Shown here in pieces: positions 63,301-64,000 of a stretch of 64,000 nucleotides of DNA. Source of the stretch: JAWPMT01 sp965215825 (lineage in GTDB: Bacteria; Bacteroidota; Bacteroidia; Cytophagales; Cyclobacteriaceae); NCBI GenBank assembly GCA_965215825.1, contig CBDCEM010000003.1, forward strand, positions 1,674,001-1,738,000, in the 5' to 3' direction. The translations under genes were made by a program, and so were the position numbers. The notes under the pieces were generated by a model. That model made no database searches. It was given only the letters and a program-made list of their open reading frames with translations, and was not told the DNA's origin. Each line of letters begins with the position of its first letter. Positions within the stretch are counted from its first letter, which is position 1.

Positions 63301-64000
63301 GAAATCTTAGTGCTTCAACCGATATCCTAAGTTTTAGTGTGTCAGAAGAATCGTCACCAGCGATACTTGACTCAGATAATCATACGATTAATCTGGGACT
63401 TACTGATTGTTCGGATATTAAACGACTAACTCCTTCATTTAACACATCCTTCGGTGCAAGCGCATACTTATTGACCTCTGCAACAGATTCAGTTCTTCAG
63501 GCAAGTGGTGTAAGTGAAAATGACTATGGTGATCCTTTTACTTATACCCTGGTGGCTGAGGATGGAGTTACGGCTCAGGACTGGATGGTAAGTATTACTG
63601 GTGCCCGTTATTCAAACTATGCGGAAACGGAAATGTCAGTATGTGAAAGTTATGAGTGGCATGGAACTGTCTACACGCTATCTGGAACTTATCAGGAGTT
63701 ATTCACCAATTCCGTAGGTTGTGATAGCACAGAAGTACTTCATTTGAACATCCTGGAGGCCACTCAGAGCATGGATCATGTCAATGCCTGTGAAAGCTAT
63801 GAGTGGAATGGAACGAACTACACGCAATCAGGTACTTATCAGGAGCTGTTTACTAATTCAGTAGGATGTGATAGCACGGCTACCCTGAACCTGACCATAC
63901 TGGAACCTACATTTGGTGATGAAGCGGTAGAAGTCTGTGAGAGCTATGAATGGGAGGGTACACTTTATACGGTTTCCGGAAGTTATCAGGAGATATTAAC
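60372..64000 (+). CDS. Very large secreted beta-helix/IPT/VCBS surface protein, 3' end outside window
   Basis: From the ATG at 60372 at least 1209 residues are open without a stop. The order is a signal peptide ('ILFFAIFSLALFQDSIAQS'), a right-handed beta-helix (to about residue 500) with repeats such as 'LRNFTL', 'IENCDF' and 'IINNIF', an IPT/TIG domain ('ITSFTPASGPVGVALTISGTGF', from 61961), FG-GAP/VCBS repeats with calcium-type loops such as 'DFNGDGKLDLAI', 'DLDGDGKLDIVF' and 'DMDQDQFPDVIV' (about 62250-63300), an unassigned segment, then tandem repeats with Cys pairs. This is a typical Bacteroidota adhesin or glycan-binding surface protein; a sorting signal would lie beyond the window. 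The ligand is unknown. Confidence 0.92.
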   Translation, partial: MIKKSTILFFAIFSLALFQDSIAQSFSGSYDIGGSAGADYATISAAITDLKTGTVTGNVTFQLEAGTYHETIDLSSLNNGTFSLTLEGSGSASTFIHPTDSIPADSSGISIRNSHHLTLRNFTLIMEDISKSRVDYLSNRTKGVGISGSTDITLENLTFSNSNFVLSEGIFEYVSTGLSLVDVQDVIVSSCALSGAGVLIALLDFENVLIENCDFEEGQFHIRNLQEANTSADRLHIKGNTFNGPFPTSRQSSAIYLFGHSPNFVSSSFSSNLIVENNIINGGAASFSDNSYGMYINIQNQPIIRNNTINDGCNGVFIGGAAVNAFFESNRILRTINTALHIQNCDASEVVNNVIASSYLAVSGAFTSNMRLAHNTFSGGGNQSCVSIFGGGGAHLIIINNIFSASKTAINELNLDFITANDMTLDHNLYSGNASVNTINTNMLGGRFGSSFAAASLSDWQTNQGLYDQNSQSFQPIFVSSDDYHVVNDNYRFGTFLNDVTYDIDGDSRNEAAGIDVGADQSTVVVSAPTITSFTPASGPVGVALTISGTGFDTGLSGNIVLIDGIESSVTSATSTQLDVIVPAGVSVGRVTVLTNSLIAESLENFQVTFESERTLTDESFKSDLIMATGAESVLSLSGDLDMDGENDVVIANATDQTISVYRNRSSGTGDINFDVKQDFGIAGRPGEMALADFNGDGKLDLAIGYTDNTAISIFRNTSSVGINFDSRQDFNVANNNTFGIASGDLDGDGKLDIVFVDNQSDEVVVLKNGSTLGAISFTTMASYATGDSPVYVTIADMDQDQFPDVIVANQTDMNLSVLVNDGAMNLSAKSDFAIGGEPTQVLSADIDGDHITDLISISNVTLSNPNGRSTVLRNSSSPGSLSFSATNLSLVGHRGTIGDYNGDGKLDIASIHVFNGLSFIKNTSAPANISFESEKIVGTDVQPLGVSSSDLDHDGEPDILISGVSISFNNEVEVLRNLSASTDILSFSVSEESSPAILDSDNHTINLGLTDCSDIKRLTPSFNTSFGASAYLLTSATDSVLQASGVSENDYGDPFTYTLVAEDGVTAQDWMVSITGARYSNYAETEMSVCESYEWHGTVYTLSGTYQELFTNSVGCDSTEVLHLNILEATQSMDHVNACESYEWNGTNYTQSGTYQELFTNSVGCDSTATLNLTILEPTFGDEAVEVCESYEWEGTLYTVSGSYQEIL
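63642..64000 (+). repeat. 147-base tandem repeats in the surface protein
   Basis: Units start at 63642, 63789 and 63936, exactly 147 bases (49 residues) apart; the third is cut by the window end. Each begins 'CESYEW-x-GT-x-YT' and has 'SGTYQELFTNSVGCDST' or a close form, with two Cys residues per unit that could form a disulfide. The number of copies beyond the window is unknown. Confidence 0.9.

Noticed and set aside
1..64000. tRNA, rRNA, CRISPR array, insertion sequence or prophage
   Set aside because: I found no cloverleaf-like gene ends with CCA, no rRNA-like stretches, no spaced short repeats and no transposase or integrase motifs. A tRNAscan or ISfinder run would settle this.

Overview
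The window reads as a chromosome segment of a Bacteroidota bacterium, most likely a marine or gliding member of the Cytophagales. The main clues are two LytS/LytTR sensor-regulator pairs, a seven-helix membrane AraC regulator, two TPR-membrane-LuxR regulators, a CreD operon, DUF3667 and DUF4345 proteins, and a very large secreted beta-helix/VCBS protein with Cys-containing C-terminal tandem repeats. Base composition is moderate (roughly 40-45 % GC by eye). I saw no rRNA, tRNA, CRISPR array, transposase or phage gene. Assignments come from reading motifs, not from database searches.

Layout. 1-16006: mixed housekeeping and small regulatory genes (a sulfurtransferase cut by the window edge, a WYL regulator, a methyltransferase, a LytS/LytTR pair, a GNAT enzyme and a thioesterase, a stand-alone chemoreceptor, an AraC-type membrane regulator, a TlpA-like thioredoxin, a CYTH protein and TyrS). 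16239-22872: a plus-strand run of seven genes in which three proteins carry Rieske [2Fe-2S] domains, fused to a thiamine-diphosphate enzyme, a glutamate-synthase-type flavoprotein and a ferric-reductase-like haem membrane domain. Two tiny membrane proteins, an anchored Cys/His-motif protein and a zinc-ribbon membrane protein follow in overlapping frames. This is the best candidate for an undescribed system, perhaps a membrane electron-transfer chain.

23033-40628: a large chemosensory cluster with two CheW, a receptor, a ParA-type ATPase, CheB, CheA, CheR, three CheY, two CheC-like proteins and one CheX-like protein, a NIT-HAMP-PAS-Hpt-ATPase kinase, a SpoIIE phosphatase, and two adjacent half-kinases: one with the phospho-histidine but no ATPase domain, the other with an ATPase domain but Asn in place of the histidine. 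No flagellar or pilus gene lies nearby, so the output is unknown. The ParA/CheW pair resembles the ParC/ParP systems that position chemoreceptor arrays.

40642-64000: a DUF2306 protein, a DnaQ-type exonuclease, a beta-carbonic anhydrase, an M20 amidohydrolase, an Nramp-family transporter with altered metal-site motifs, an acyl-CoA dehydrogenase behind a repeated putative operator, a second LytS/LytTR pair, a HExxH metallopeptidase, a glycosylasparaginase, CutC, a CreD operon with two near-identical palindromic operators, two tandem TPR-LuxR regulators and the start of the large surface protein, which runs off the end.
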